From: Nocardioides sp. Root190
Lineage (GTDB): Bacteria; Actinomycetota; Actinomycetes; Propionibacteriales; Nocardioidaceae
Reading direction: 5' to 3'
NCBI RefSeq assembly: GCF_001428565.1
Contig: NZ_LMIA01000010.1
Span: 124,001-188,000 of the forward strand
DNA: 64,000 nucleotides
Positions within the stretch are counted from its first letter, which is position 1, and every line of letters begins with the position of its first letter. A model generated the notes under the pieces. That model saw only the letters and a program-made list of their open reading frames with translations, was not told where the DNA came from and did no database searches. A program made the translations under genes and the position numbers. Positions 18,716 to 27,567 of this stretch are shown here, in pieces.

Positions 18716-20761
18716 ATGTCCTACTTCGTGACCGGCGCCACAGGTTTCATCGGGCGTCATCTCGTCCCCGAGCTCATCGAGAACCGTGAAGGCCCGATCC
18801 ACGTCCTCGTGCGGTCCTCGTCGCTGTGGCGGATGGAGGCGCTGATCCGCCAGTGGGGCTCGGACCGGGTCCGTGCGGTGGTCGGCGACCTGGGGCAACC
18901 CGGTCTCGGCGTACCCGAGGAGTGGATCGCCGAGCACGGCGGTTCGGTCGAGCACTTCTTCCACCTGGCGGCGATCTACGACATCACCGCCGATGACGCG
19001 ACCAACGACGCGATGAACATCGACGGGACCCGCAACGCGCTGACCCTCGCGGAGAGCCTGTCGGTCGGTTGCTTCCACCAGGTGTCGTCCGTCGCGGCGG
19101 CCGGTGACTTCCACGGCCGGTTCGACGAGACGATGTTCGAGGAGGGCCAGCCGCTCCCCTCGCCGTACCACCGCACGAAGTACGAGTCCGAGAAGATCGT
19201 CCGCGACCAGGCCAGCGTGCCGTGGCGCGTCTACCGGCCCGCGATCGTGGTCGGACACTCCGAGACCGGAGCGATGGACAAGCTCGACGGTCCCTACTAC
19301 TTCTTCCCCGTGATCAAGCGGCTGCGCGACAGCCTGCCGTCGTGGCTGCCGCTCGTCGGCGTCGACCTCGGCGACACCAACCTGGTGCCGGTCGACTACG
19401 TCGCCAAGGCGATGGACCACCTCGCGCACCTCCCCGACCGCGACGGCGAGGCGTTCCACCTGGTCAACCCCGAGCCGCAGTCGGTCGTGGAGATGATCAA
19501 CGCCTTCTGCACCGCCGCCGGTGCCCCGCGGTTCGCCACGCCCCTGGACCGCACCATCACGACGGCCGGTCCGTTCGGCCTGATCCCCCGGGCCCTGCGC
19601 CCGATCAACCTGATGAACGCCGTCGTGCGGTCCGCGCCTGCGCAGATGGTGCTCGACCAGACCGTCGGACGACTCGGCATCCCTGCCGAGGTGCTCGCCC
19701 ACACGTCCTTCCCGTCCGTGTTCGACTCCCGGATCACCGAGAAGGCGCTGTCCGGCTCGGGCCTCAGCGTGCCCCCACTGGAGACCTACGCCCGGGCGCT
19801 GTGGTCGTACTGGGAGGAGAACCTCGACGACAGCCTCGCCCGGGACAGCAAGGCCCGCGCCGCGCTCAGCGGCAAGACCGTCGTGATCACCGGTGCGTCC
19901 TCCGGCATCGGCAAGGTCGTCGCGCTCAAGGTCGCGCAGGCCGGCGGCATCCCGGTGCTGGTGGCCCGCGGCAAGGAGAAGCTCGAGGAGACCAAGGCCG
20001 TCATCGAGTCGCGCGGGGGCACGGCGTACGTCTTCCCGTGCGACCTCTCCGACCTGGAGGCCATCGACCGCCTCTGCGAGCAGATGGTCGCCGAGCTGCC
20101 GAGCGTGGACTACGTCGTCAACAACGCCGGCCGCTCGATCCGGCGTTCGCTGAAGCTGTCGCACGACCGCTTCCACGACTTCGAGCGCACCATGCAGCTC
20201 AATTACTTCGGCGCGATCCGGCTGGTGATGGGCCTGATGACCCAGCTGCACAGCCAGCGCTCGGGGCACATCGTGAACATCTCCTCGATCGGTGTGCAGA
20301 CCAACCCGCCGCGATTCTCCGCCTACGTCGCCTCGAAGGCCGCGCTCGACGCCTGGAGCAACGTCGTGTCCTCCGAGGTCGTCGGCCACGGCATCACCTT
20401 CACCAACGTGCACATGCCGCTGGTGCGGACGCCGATGATCGCGCCGACCAAGATCTACGACAAGTTCCCCACCATCTCCCCCGCCCAGGCCGCCGACGTC
20501 GTGGTGCGGGCGATGGTCGACAAGCCGCACGAGATCAACACCACCCTCGGCACCGCCGGGGCGCTCGCGCACACGATCGCGCCGCGCACCGCCTTCCGGG
20601 TGCTCAACCTCGCCTACAAGGTGTTCCCCGACTCGGCCGCCGCCAAGGGTCAGAACCCGACCTCCCAGGCTGCTGCGGCCGCCGAGGAGGCGCCCGCCTC
20701 CAACCGGCGCGAGACCGAGCAGATGCTCCTCGCGCAGCTCTTCCGCGGGGTCCACTGGTAG
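18716..20761 (+). CDS. Two-domain SDR fusion, fatty acyl-CoA reductase-like (AcrA1 type)
   Basis: Fusion of two short-chain dehydrogenase domains in 681 residues. Residues 1 to about 370 form an extended SDR with VTGATGFIGRHL at the N-terminus and an active-site YHRTK near 150. From about 385 a classical SDR follows, with VVITGASSGIG, NNAG and YVASK near 537. The architecture matches mycobacterial AcrA1 (Rv3391), described as an acyl-CoA reductase making fatty aldehydes or alcohols. The tail is Ala-rich. Substrate is inferred by architecture only; no wax-ester synthase is adjacent. Confidence 0.92.
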   Translation: MSYFVTGATGFIGRHLVPELIENREGPIHVLVRSSSLWRMEALIRQWGSDRVRAVVGDLGQPGLGVPEEWIAEHGGSVEHFFHLAAIYDITADDATNDAMNIDGTRNALTLAESLSVGCFHQVSSVAAAGDFHGRFDETMFEEGQPLPSPYHRTKYESEKIVRDQASVPWRVYRPAIVVGHSETGAMDKLDGPYYFFPVIKRLRDSLPSWLPLVGVDLGDTNLVPVDYVAKAMDHLAHLPDRDGEAFHLVNPEPQSVVEMINAFCTAAGAPRFATPLDRTITTAGPFGLIPRALRPINLMNAVVRSAPAQMVLDQTVGRLGIPAEVLAHTSFPSVFDSRITEKALSGSGLSVPPLETYARALWSYWEENLDDSLARDSKARAALSGKTVVITGASSGIGKVVALKVAQAGGIPVLVARGKEKLEETKAVIESRGGTAYVFPCDLSDLEAIDRLCEQMVAELPSVDYVVNNAGRSIRRSLKLSHDRFHDFERTMQLNYFGAIRLVMGLMTQLHSQRSGHIVNISSIGVQTNPPRFSAYVASKAALDAWSNVVSSEVVGHGITFTNVHMPLVRTPMIAPTKIYDKFPTISPAQAADVVVRAMVDKPHEINTTLGTAGALAHTIAPRTAFRVLNLAYKVFPDSAAAKGQNPTSQAAAAAEEAPASNRRETEQMLLAQLFRGVHW

Positions 20762-20825
20762 TCCGCCACCGGCTGCCTGTGGAGGACGGGCACACCCGAC
20801 GGCGAGATCGGGCAGGCTCACGGTC

Positions 20826-21260
20826 GTGCCGACCGGACCGGGACTCCAGGAGCCGGTGCCCTACCTGCTGGAGCGGGTGCTGCGGGGCGCCGTGGTGGCC
20901 CACGCCCGGGCCGAACGGCGACGTCTGCACCCGATGGTCCTCCACGTCGGCCTGCCCGGTGGGAGGGTGCGGTCCTTCGAGCTCAGTCCTGTCGACCGAC
21001 TCGACCACGCGTTGCGGACCGAGATCATCGAGGCGATGGCCCGCGAGCACCTCGCCCGCGACACCGTCCCGCTGGTGTGGCTGACCAGGCCCCCGACCGC
21101 GCCCGACGACGAGGACCTCGACTGGGCGGCCGCCGCGGGGTCCGCCGGAGGCGAGCTCGGCGTGCGGCTCGACGCGGTGGTGATCACCCGTCGGTCGTGG
21201 CGCGATCCCCGCTCGGGCGTCGGTCGCAGCTGGACCCGGATCCGTGCCGCGACCAGCTGA
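20826..21260 (+). CDS. Hypothetical protein
   Basis: Protein of 144 residues, not recognised. It has no signal peptide or membrane segment. The first half (VPYLLERVLRGAVVAHARAE) looks helical and the rest contains WLTRPP and VVITRRSWRD. The frame has the codon bias of neighbouring genes and fills the space between two genes of known families. CAGGCT stands 7 bases before GTG 20826, so it may be leaderless. Its stop is 9 bases from the stop of the convergent ligase gene. Confidence 0.65.
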   Translation: MPTGPGLQEPVPYLLERVLRGAVVAHARAERRRLHPMVLHVGLPGGRVRSFELSPVDRLDHALRTEIIEAMAREHLARDTVPLVWLTRPPTAPDDEDLDWAAAAGSAGGELGVRLDAVVITRRSWRDPRSGVGRSWTRIRAATS

Positions 21261-21269
21261 GGTCCCCGC

Positions 21270-22730
21270 TCACCAGGTGTGGACGGGCTGGTTCTCGTGC
21301 ATGCGGGAGCGGTAGTCGCCGAGCACGGCCCGGAGGGCGTCGTACCGGTCCTCCTCGGAACGCTCGCGCATCTGCCGGGAGAACCACTCGGCGCCATTGG
21401 TGCCGAGCAGGCAGCGCTGCTCGATGACGTCGAGGTAGCGGTGTGCCTCGTCCGCACCGACCCCCCAGGCGGCCAGGCCCTCGTGGGCGAGCGGCAACAG
21501 GCGCCGCAGGACCAGCTCGGTGGCACTCACCCGGCCGACACCGGGCCAGTAGATCTCGGAGTCGATGCCGTTGCGCGCGCAGGTGTGGAAGTTCTCCTCA
21601 GCAGCACTGAAGGACATCTGCGACCACAGCGGACGCTCGTTCTCCGCCAGGGCCCGGACCAGCCCGAAGTAGAACGCGGCGTTCGCCACGGTGTCGATCG
21701 CGGTCGGTCCGGCCGCGAGGATCCGGTTCTCGACGCGCAGGTGGGGAAGACCCGCGCTGACGTCGTAGACCGGACGGTTCCAGCGGTAGATCGTGCCGTT
21801 GTGCAGCCGCAGCTCGGAGAGGTTCGGCGTCCCGCCCGCCTCGAGCACGGTCAGCGGATCCTCGTCGTCGATGACGGGCAGGAGTGCCGGGAAGTAGCGG
21901 ACGTTCTCCTCGAAGAGGTCGAACACCGAGGTGATCCAGCGCTCCCCGAACCAGACGCGCGGCCGCACGCCCTGCACCTTGAGCTCCTCGCTGCGGGTGT
22001 CGGTGGCCTGCTCGAACAACGGGATCCGGGTCTCGGCCCAGAGCTGCTTGCCCAGGAGGTACGGCGCATTCGCGCCGACGGCGATCTGGACCCCGGCGAT
22101 CGCCTGGGAGGCGTTCCAGTAGGCCGCGAACTTCTCCGGGCTCACCTGGACGTGGAACTGGGTGCTCGTGCACGCAGCCTCCGGCATGATCGTGTCGACC
22201 GTGGTCCGGAGCCGCTCGACGCCCTGGATGTCGATGATGATGTCCTCGCCGCGGGCACCGAGGATCTGCTCGCTGAGCAGCCGGTAGCGCGGGTTGCCAC
22301 TGATCGCGTCCGACTCGAGGTGCTCGGGCGCCAGGGTCGGCAGGATGCCGATCATCACCTGGTGCGCGCCGATCGCGGCCGCGCGCTCCTCGGCGGCGTT
22401 GAGGCTGGTGCGCAGGCGTTCCTCGCAGACGCTCAGCCCGCCACCGGAGAGCGGGCCCGGCGGGAGGTTGAGCTCGATGTTGAACTGACCGAGCTCGGTC
22501 TGGAAGTCCGGGTCGGCGATGGCCTCGAGGACCTCGGCGTTGCGCAGTGCCGGGTCGCCCGCCTCGTCGACCAGGTTGAGCTCGACCTCGACGCCGGTCC
22601 ACGGGTCGTCGGTGTCGAAGGCCGACTCACGCAGCATCCGCTCGAACACGTCGAGACAACGGCGGACCTTCTCGCGGTAGCGGGTCCGGTCCGCAGGCGT
22701 GAACTCCTGTGCGACGACGTCATCACCCAT
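21270..22730 (-). CDS. Glutamate-cysteine ligase family protein (GCS2 type)
   Basis: Protein of 486 residues with the carboxylate-amine ligase fold. WTGVEVELNLVD supplies metal/ATP acidic residues, QFNIELNLPP is the second acidic motif, and STQFHVQVSPE and RVENRILAAGPT are typical of the GCS2 clan. It would join an acid and an amine with ATP. Many actinobacteria lack glutathione, so gamma-glutamylcysteine is not a safe product assignment. TAGGGT lies 6 bases before ATG 22730. It follows the DUF4192 gene by 9 bases. Confidence 0.92.
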   Translation of the reverse strand: MGDDVVAQEFTPADRTRYREKVRRCLDVFERMLRESAFDTDDPWTGVEVELNLVDEAGDPALRNAEVLEAIADPDFQTELGQFNIELNLPPGPLSGGGLSVCEERLRTSLNAAEERAAAIGAHQVMIGILPTLAPEHLESDAISGNPRYRLLSEQILGARGEDIIIDIQGVERLRTTVDTIMPEAACTSTQFHVQVSPEKFAAYWNASQAIAGVQIAVGANAPYLLGKQLWAETRIPLFEQATDTRSEELKVQGVRPRVWFGERWITSVFDLFEENVRYFPALLPVIDDEDPLTVLEAGGTPNLSELRLHNGTIYRWNRPVYDVSAGLPHLRVENRILAAGPTAIDTVANAAFYFGLVRALAENERPLWSQMSFSAAEENFHTCARNGIDSEIYWPGVGRVSATELVLRRLLPLAHEGLAAWGVGADEAHRYLDVIEQRCLLGTNGAEWFSRQMRERSEEDRYDALRAVLGDYRSRMHENQPVHTW

Positions 22731-22736
22731 GCACCG

Positions 22737-22742
22737 ACCCTA
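22737..22742 (-). promoter_or_regulatory. -10 element of the ligase gene, overlapping the DUF4192 stop
   Basis: TAGGGT on the minus strand, 6 bases before ATG 22730; its TAG is the stop codon of the DUF4192 gene. Confidence 0.5.
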
Positions 22743-23750
22743 CGCACCCCGCGCCTCCGGCGGCAGGCCCGACGTCCAGTCGAAGCCCGCCTCCCACTCC
22801 TCGGGCGGCACTGCGTGCTGGAGGAGGAGTCCGAGATCGTGCGCCAGCCCGTGCTCCGGATCGGCTGCCAGGCACCGTTCGACGGCCACCCAGGCGAGGG
22901 CACCGTCACCCTCCTGCCAGGCGGCCCACCCCAGGAGCGCCGCGGCCTCCGCGACCAGGTCGTCAGGAGCCCCGCGCACCGCCGCTCTCCAGAGCCGGAT
23001 GTGCGCGCCAGCGGCCTCGCGACTGATCAGCGACCACGCCGCGTCGCGGACCTGTGGCGCCTGCAGCACCCACAGCAGCCGCGCCAGGGTCGCGTCGTCG
23101 GGCGCGGCGCCACTGAAGATCGCCTTCCGCACGGTGCCCTCGACCCACTCGCCGTGGGCACGGATCGCCCGGGCACCGGTGGGTACGCCGCCGTCGGCCA
23201 ACCCGGTCGCATCCAGGGCGCCGGCGATCCGGGCGACCCGCACCGGATCAGGGTCCAGGGAGGCGACCAGCTCGGACCGGGAGCGGTGAGTGAGGCGCCC
23301 GCTGACGATGGCGTCGAGGACGAACGGGTGGCCCTCGACGTCGTACGGCTGACTGACCGAGTCGGGGTCCTCCAGGTCGGCATAGGTCTCGCGGTCGGCC
23401 ACGAGGGCGAGCAGCACGGCGACCCCCTCCCGTCGCAGCGCCGGGGCGAGCGCCTCGTGCGCCGACTCCGCGGCGGCCCGGTCCTCCGAGTGGTAGAGCA
23501 GGACCACGGCGCGAGCTCCGTGCCGACCGGCCGGCTCGGCCAGTGCCGACGCCAGCGTGGCGAGCAGCTCGACGTCGTGGACCTCCAGCGGAGGGAGGTC
23601 GATGCGGGCGTGGAAGGGCCGATCGGCCCCGAAGGTCATCATCACGATCGACTCCTCGGGCCAGAACCCGAGCAGGACGGGCGAGATGGCCAGGAAGTCC
23701 TCGATGCTCCGGACGGTGTGGGCGGGGGTCGGGAACGGGGGCGTCGTCAT
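22740..23750 (-). CDS. DUF4192 protein
   Basis: Actinobacterial family of unknown function, 336 residues. The family signature is visible: HTVRSIEDFLAISPVLLGFWP, then SIVMMTFG and ARIDLPP near the N-terminus. The C-terminus has the usual AWQEGDGALAWVAVERCLAAD helical repeat. Start ATG 23750 (MTTPPFPTP) is preferred to a frame 20 codons longer whose extra part is Arg-rich and unlike the family. Cytoplasmic; no catalytic motif recognised. Confidence 0.88.
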   Translation of the reverse strand: MTTPPFPTPAHTVRSIEDFLAISPVLLGFWPEESIVMMTFGADRPFHARIDLPPLEVHDVELLATLASALAEPAGRHGARAVVLLYHSEDRAAAESAHEALAPALRREGVAVLLALVADRETYADLEDPDSVSQPYDVEGHPFVLDAIVSGRLTHRSRSELVASLDPDPVRVARIAGALDATGLADGGVPTGARAIRAHGEWVEGTVRKAIFSGAAPDDATLARLLWVLQAPQVRDAAWSLISREAAGAHIRLWRAAVRGAPDDLVAEAAALLGWAAWQEGDGALAWVAVERCLAADPEHGLAHDLGLLLQHAVPPEEWEAGFDWTSGLPPEARGA

Positions 23751-23871
23751 GGGGACGACGCTCGCGAATCCCGTCGAGGCCCGCCAGCAACGGTCCGCTC
23801 GCCTGTGCACTCGGATCGTGCGCGAGCCTGCCTGTGGATGCGGGGGTGTCCATCAGCGCACCCCGGGCGAC

Positions 23872-23877
23872 TACCGT
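23872..23877 (+). promoter_or_regulatory. -10 element of dinB (leaderless)
   Basis: TACCGT, 6 bases before GTG 23884. Confidence 0.5.
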
Positions 23878-23883
23878 GACGCC

Positions 23884-25227
23884 GTGCGCGACCGGTCCTC
23901 GATCCTCCATCTGGACCTGGACGCATTCTTCGCCGCCGTCGAGCAACGCGACAAGCCCTCCCTGCGGGGCAAGCCCGTGATCGTCGGCGGGACCGGCGGG
24001 CGGGGGGTGGTCTCCACGGCGTCGTACGAGGCGCGCGCCTTCGGCGTCCGGTCGGCCATGTCGACGCGCGAGGCCCGAGCCCGGTGCCCGCACGCGGCCT
24101 ACCTGTCGGGACGCTTCCACGCCTACCGGGGCGCCAGCACCGCCGTCATGGAGCTGCTGCGCTCCTGCTCGCCGCTGGTCGAGCCGCTCTCCCTCGACGA
24201 GGCCTTCGTCGACCTCGAGCAGGCCGGTCTCCCCGATCTGGAGGTCGAGACCGTGACCGCCTTCGCCGAGGACCTGCGCCGACGCGTGCACGAGGTCACC
24301 GGCGGACTGACCGCCTCGGTCGGCGTGGCGTCGTCGAAGTTCCTCGCCAAGATCGCCAGCGACCTCGACAAGCCCGACGGCCTCGTCGTGATTCCACCCG
24401 GGACCGAGTCGACGCTGCTGCGGCCGCTGCACGTCTCGGTGATCCCCGGGGTCGGCCCCGCGACGGTCGAGCGGCTGCGACGCGGCGGCATCCACACCAT
24501 CGAGGAGCTGGAGCGGGTCAGCGAGGACGAGCTCGTCAGCCAGGTCGGCAAGTCCTTGGGCCACTCGCTCTTCCACCTCGCCCGCGCCCAGGACGACCGG
24601 CCCGTCGTACCCGACCGGGAGACCAAGTCCGTCAGCGTCGAGGGGACCTACGAGCACGACCTGAACGACCGCCGCCAGATGGAGGCGATCGTCGTACGAC
24701 AGGCCGGCGAGGTCGCGAAGCGGATGAAGGCGAGTGGTCTGTCGGGTCGGACGGTGTCGCTGAAGGTCCGGATGTACGACTTCACCACGCTGAGCCGATC
24801 CGCGACGCTGCCCGCTCCGACCGAGGAGGCCGCCACCATCGCCCGGCTCGCGCGGACGCTGCTCGCCGACCTCGACACCTCCGGAGGGGTTCGACTGCTC
24901 GGCGTGGGGGTCTCCGGGCTCGCGGACTGGGTCCAGGAGGACCTGTTCGCCCAGGAGGCGGGTGAGGGCGAGACGGCCGAGGAGGAGTCAGAGGCTCCGC
25001 CGGTGGAAGCCGGAGCACGCCCCCGCGGCGAGTCCTGGGCTCCCGGCATGGACGTCGTCCACGACGAGCACGGCCGTGGGTGGGTGTGGGGGTCGGGTCG
25101 TGGGGTGGTGACGGTCCGGTTCGAGACGGCCGACACGCCGCCGGGTCCCGTCCGTTCCTTCCCCGCCGAGGACCCCGCTCTCCACCGCTGGCGCCCGGCT
25201 GAGGAGGACCAACCAGCGGAGCAGTAG
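23884..25227 (+). CDS. dinB: DNA polymerase IV (Y family) with C-terminal extension
   Basis: Translesion polymerase of 447 residues. Catalytic motifs are intact: LHLDLDAFFAAVEQ at the start, SLDEAFVDLE near 105, ASVGVASSKFLAKIASD and the HhH GVGPATVERL. A canonical sliding-clamp motif, QEDLF, lies near residue 351. An acidic linker follows, then about 55 extra residues from 389 (MDVVHDEHGRGWVWGSGRG then VVTVRFE) that look like a small SH3/Tudor-type barrel. Start GTG 23884 opens on RSSILHLDLDAFF; longer frames add non-family sequence. No LexA-type site was seen at the promoter. Confidence 0.95.
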   Translation: MRDRSSILHLDLDAFFAAVEQRDKPSLRGKPVIVGGTGGRGVVSTASYEARAFGVRSAMSTREARARCPHAAYLSGRFHAYRGASTAVMELLRSCSPLVEPLSLDEAFVDLEQAGLPDLEVETVTAFAEDLRRRVHEVTGGLTASVGVASSKFLAKIASDLDKPDGLVVIPPGTESTLLRPLHVSVIPGVGPATVERLRRGGIHTIEELERVSEDELVSQVGKSLGHSLFHLARAQDDRPVVPDRETKSVSVEGTYEHDLNDRRQMEAIVVRQAGEVAKRMKASGLSGRTVSLKVRMYDFTTLSRSATLPAPTEEAATIARLARTLLADLDTSGGVRLLGVGVSGLADWVQEDLFAQEAGEGETAEEESEAPPVEAGARPRGESWAPGMDVVHDEHGRGWVWGSGRGVVTVRFETADTPPGPVRSFPAEDPALHRWRPAEEDQPAEQ

Positions 25228-25230
25228 CGT
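25225..25230 (+). promoter_or_regulatory. -10 element of the oligopeptidase gene, overlapping the dinB stop
   Basis: TAGCGT, 7 bases before ATG 25238; its TAG is the dinB stop codon. Confidence 0.5.
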
Positions 25231-25237
25231 TCGCCGC

Positions 25238-27412
25238 ATGTCCGACGAACGACCTGTCCCGCCCCGCGCCGAGGCGCGCCCGGTCACCACCACGCTGCAC
25301 GGCCAGGAGCGCACCGACGAGTACGAGTGGCTGCGGGCCAAGGAGGATCCCGAGGTGATCGCCCACCTCGAGGCCGAGAACGACTGGACCCAGGCCCGCA
25401 CGGCGCACCTCGCCGGACTGCGCGGACGCGTCTTCGACGAGATCAAGGCCCGCACCCTCGAGACGGACCTGTCGGTGCCGACCCGGGTGCGCGGCTTCTG
25501 GTACTACGGCCGCTCCTTCGAGGGACGCCAGTACGGCGCCAGCTGCCGCGTGCCGGTGAGCGACCCGGCCGACTGGACTCCCCCGCAGCCCGCCGCGGAC
25601 GCCGACCCCGACCAGCCGGCGCTGCCCGGTGAGGAGACGCTGCTCGATCTCGACGCACTCGCCGAGGGTCACGACTTCTTCTCCCTCGGTGGCTCCTCGA
25701 TCAGCCCCGACGACCTTCTCCTCGCCTACGCCACCGACGTGGTCGGCGACGAGCGCTACACGGTCCGGGTCCTCGACCTGGCCACCCGCGAGCTGCTCGA
25801 CGACGTGCTCACCGACGTGCTGGGTGGCGTGACGTGGGCCGGAGCGTCCGACCACTTCTACTACACGACCGTCGACGAGGCCTGGCGTCCCGACAAGGTC
25901 TGGCGCCACCGCCTCGGCACCGCCCAGGCCGACGACGAGCTGGTCTTCCACGAGCCCGACGAGCGCTACTTCGTCGGCGTCGGCCGCACCCGCAGCCGCA
26001 GGTTCGTGATGATCGCCGCGAGCTCCAAGACCACCTCGGAGTTCCACGTCCTCGACGCGACCGACCCCGGTGCTGCACCGGTCCGGTTCGCCGAGCGGAC
26101 CGATGGCGTCGAGTACTCCCTCGAGCACGCGGTGATCGGCGGTCGGGACCACTTCCTCGTCCTCCACAACGCCAACGGGCCGGAGTTCGAGCTGGGCCTG
26201 GCCCCGGCCGAGCCCACGCCGGTGGCCGGGTGGACCCCGCTGCTCCCCCACGACATCGCGGTGCGCCTGGAGGACGTCGACGCGTTCGCCGATCACCTCG
26301 TGGTCTCGCAGCGGAGCAACGGCAGCACCCAGGTCCGGGTCCTCGACCTGGGGCAGGACCCCGCCTCCCCGGTGGTCGGGGACCGTTTCGTCGAGTTCCC
26401 CGGCGAGCTCGCGACCGTCGGTGCCGGCGGCAACCCCGCGTGGGAGCAGCCGACGATCCGGGTGGGAATGACCAGCCTGAGCCGACCCTCCGCCGTCTAC
26501 GACCACGACCTGCGCACCGGTGAGCTGGTGCTGCGCAAGCAGGCCCCCGTGCTCGGCGGCTACGACGCCGACGAGTACGAGGAGCACCGCCTGTGGGCCA
26601 CCTCGGTCGACGGCGTCCAGGTCCCGATCTCGCTGGTCGTGCGCAAGGGCGTCCGGGGCGCCGCCGGCACCGACCCGGTGCCCGTGCACCTCTACGGCTA
26701 CGGCGCCTACGAGGCCTCGATCGACCCCTACTTCGCGGTCAGCCGACTCTCGGTCCTCGACCGCGGCGCCGCCTTCGCCATCGCCCACATCCGGGGCGGC
26801 GGCGAGATGGGGCGCCACTGGTACGACGACGGCAAGCTCGAGCACAAGCAGCACACGTTCGACGACTTCATCGCCGCCGCGCAGCACCTCGTTGCGACCG
26901 GCTGGACGACGGCCGAGCGGATCGTGGGCGAGGGCGCCAGCGCCGGTGGCCTGCTCATCGGGGCCGTCGCCAACCAGGCTCCGGAGTCCTTCGGCGGGTT
27001 CGTGGCCGGCGTACCCTTCGTCGACACGCTCACCACGATGCTCGACGCGACCCTGCCGCTGACCGTCCCGGAGTACGACGAGTGGGGCAACCCGACCGAC
27101 GACCCGGTGGCCTATGCCCGGATCGCTGGCTACGCGCCGTACGAGAACGTCGCCGACCTCCCCTACCCGCCGATCCTCGCCGAGACGTCCCTCAACGACA
27201 CCCGGGTGCTCTACGTGGAGCCCGCCAAGTGGGTCGCGCGCCTGCGTGAGCGCGCCCCGCACGCGGACGTGCTGCTGCGCACGGAGATGGCGGCGGGCCA
27301 CGGGGGCGTCTCCGGTCGCTACCGCGCCTGGGAGGACCGGGCCTTCACGATCGCGTGGATCCTGGACCGGCTCGGGCTGGCCGAACAAGAACCACTGGTG
27401 AACGGTTCTTGA
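25238..27412 (+). CDS. S9 family oligopeptidase (oligopeptidase B-like)
   Basis: Serine peptidase of 724 residues that cleaves short peptides in the cytoplasm. The N-terminal half is a beta-propeller gate; YEWLRAKEDPEVIAHLEAEN is the usual S9A start. The C-terminal hydrolase domain has IRGGGEMGRHWYDDGK, the nucleophile in GEGASAGGLL, the acid in NDTRVLYVEPAKW and the His in AAGHGG. These features fit PtrB better than prolyl oligopeptidase, so preference for basic residues is likely but not certain. No signal peptide. Confidence 0.94.
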   Translation: MSDERPVPPRAEARPVTTTLHGQERTDEYEWLRAKEDPEVIAHLEAENDWTQARTAHLAGLRGRVFDEIKARTLETDLSVPTRVRGFWYYGRSFEGRQYGASCRVPVSDPADWTPPQPAADADPDQPALPGEETLLDLDALAEGHDFFSLGGSSISPDDLLLAYATDVVGDERYTVRVLDLATRELLDDVLTDVLGGVTWAGASDHFYYTTVDEAWRPDKVWRHRLGTAQADDELVFHEPDERYFVGVGRTRSRRFVMIAASSKTTSEFHVLDATDPGAAPVRFAERTDGVEYSLEHAVIGGRDHFLVLHNANGPEFELGLAPAEPTPVAGWTPLLPHDIAVRLEDVDAFADHLVVSQRSNGSTQVRVLDLGQDPASPVVGDRFVEFPGELATVGAGGNPAWEQPTIRVGMTSLSRPSAVYDHDLRTGELVLRKQAPVLGGYDADEYEEHRLWATSVDGVQVPISLVVRKGVRGAAGTDPVPVHLYGYGAYEASIDPYFAVSRLSVLDRGAAFAIAHIRGGGEMGRHWYDDGKLEHKQHTFDDFIAAAQHLVATGWTTAERIVGEGASAGGLLIGAVANQAPESFGGFVAGVPFVDTLTTMLDATLPLTVPEYDEWGNPTDDPVAYARIAGYAPYENVADLPYPPILAETSLNDTRVLYVEPAKWVARLRERAPHADVLLRTEMAAGHGGVSGRYRAWEDRAFTIAWILDRLGLAEQEPLVNGS

Positions 27413-27420
27413 GAAGAACC
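27387..27420 (+). terminator. Alternative hairpins at the end of the oligopeptidase gene
   Basis: Three 7-base blocks occur in order: AAGAACC (27387), GGTTCTT (27404) and AAGAACC (27414). The middle block can pair with either neighbour; the downstream hairpin has a 3-base loop and spans the stop codon. No U-run follows, so termination is uncertain. Confidence 0.35.
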
Positions 27421-27482
27421 TGAGATTCCTTCTCCTTCGCAACTTCCCGGGGCTGCCGAACGTCATTGCGGGTAAGACCAGC

Positions 27483-27518
27483 ACACGTCCGGGGGAATCC
27501 CGGACACCCGGGACGTGT
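27483..27518 (+). promoter_or_regulatory. Structured leader before the sigma factor gene
   Basis: ACACGTCC (27483-27490) pairs with GGACGTGT (27511-27518), enclosing an alternative inner hairpin TCCGGG/CCCGGA. The structure ends about 35 bases before a strong ribosome-binding site, AAGGAGGG at 27553-27560. The 155-base gap 27413-27567 contains no gene; a promoter could not be assigned with confidence. Confidence 0.35.
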
Positions 27519-27567
27519 TGGGACCACAGGTGCGGATGAGCCCCCGCACGCGAAGGAGGGGATTGCG

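Noticed and set aside
15884..20821. Open frame of 1645 codons on the minus strand
   Set aside because: Antisense to the flavoprotein, YchJ-like, sepH and SDR genes, all of which have clear families; the translation is Arg/Gly/His-rich with no recognisable domain. Long antisense frames are expected at this GC content.
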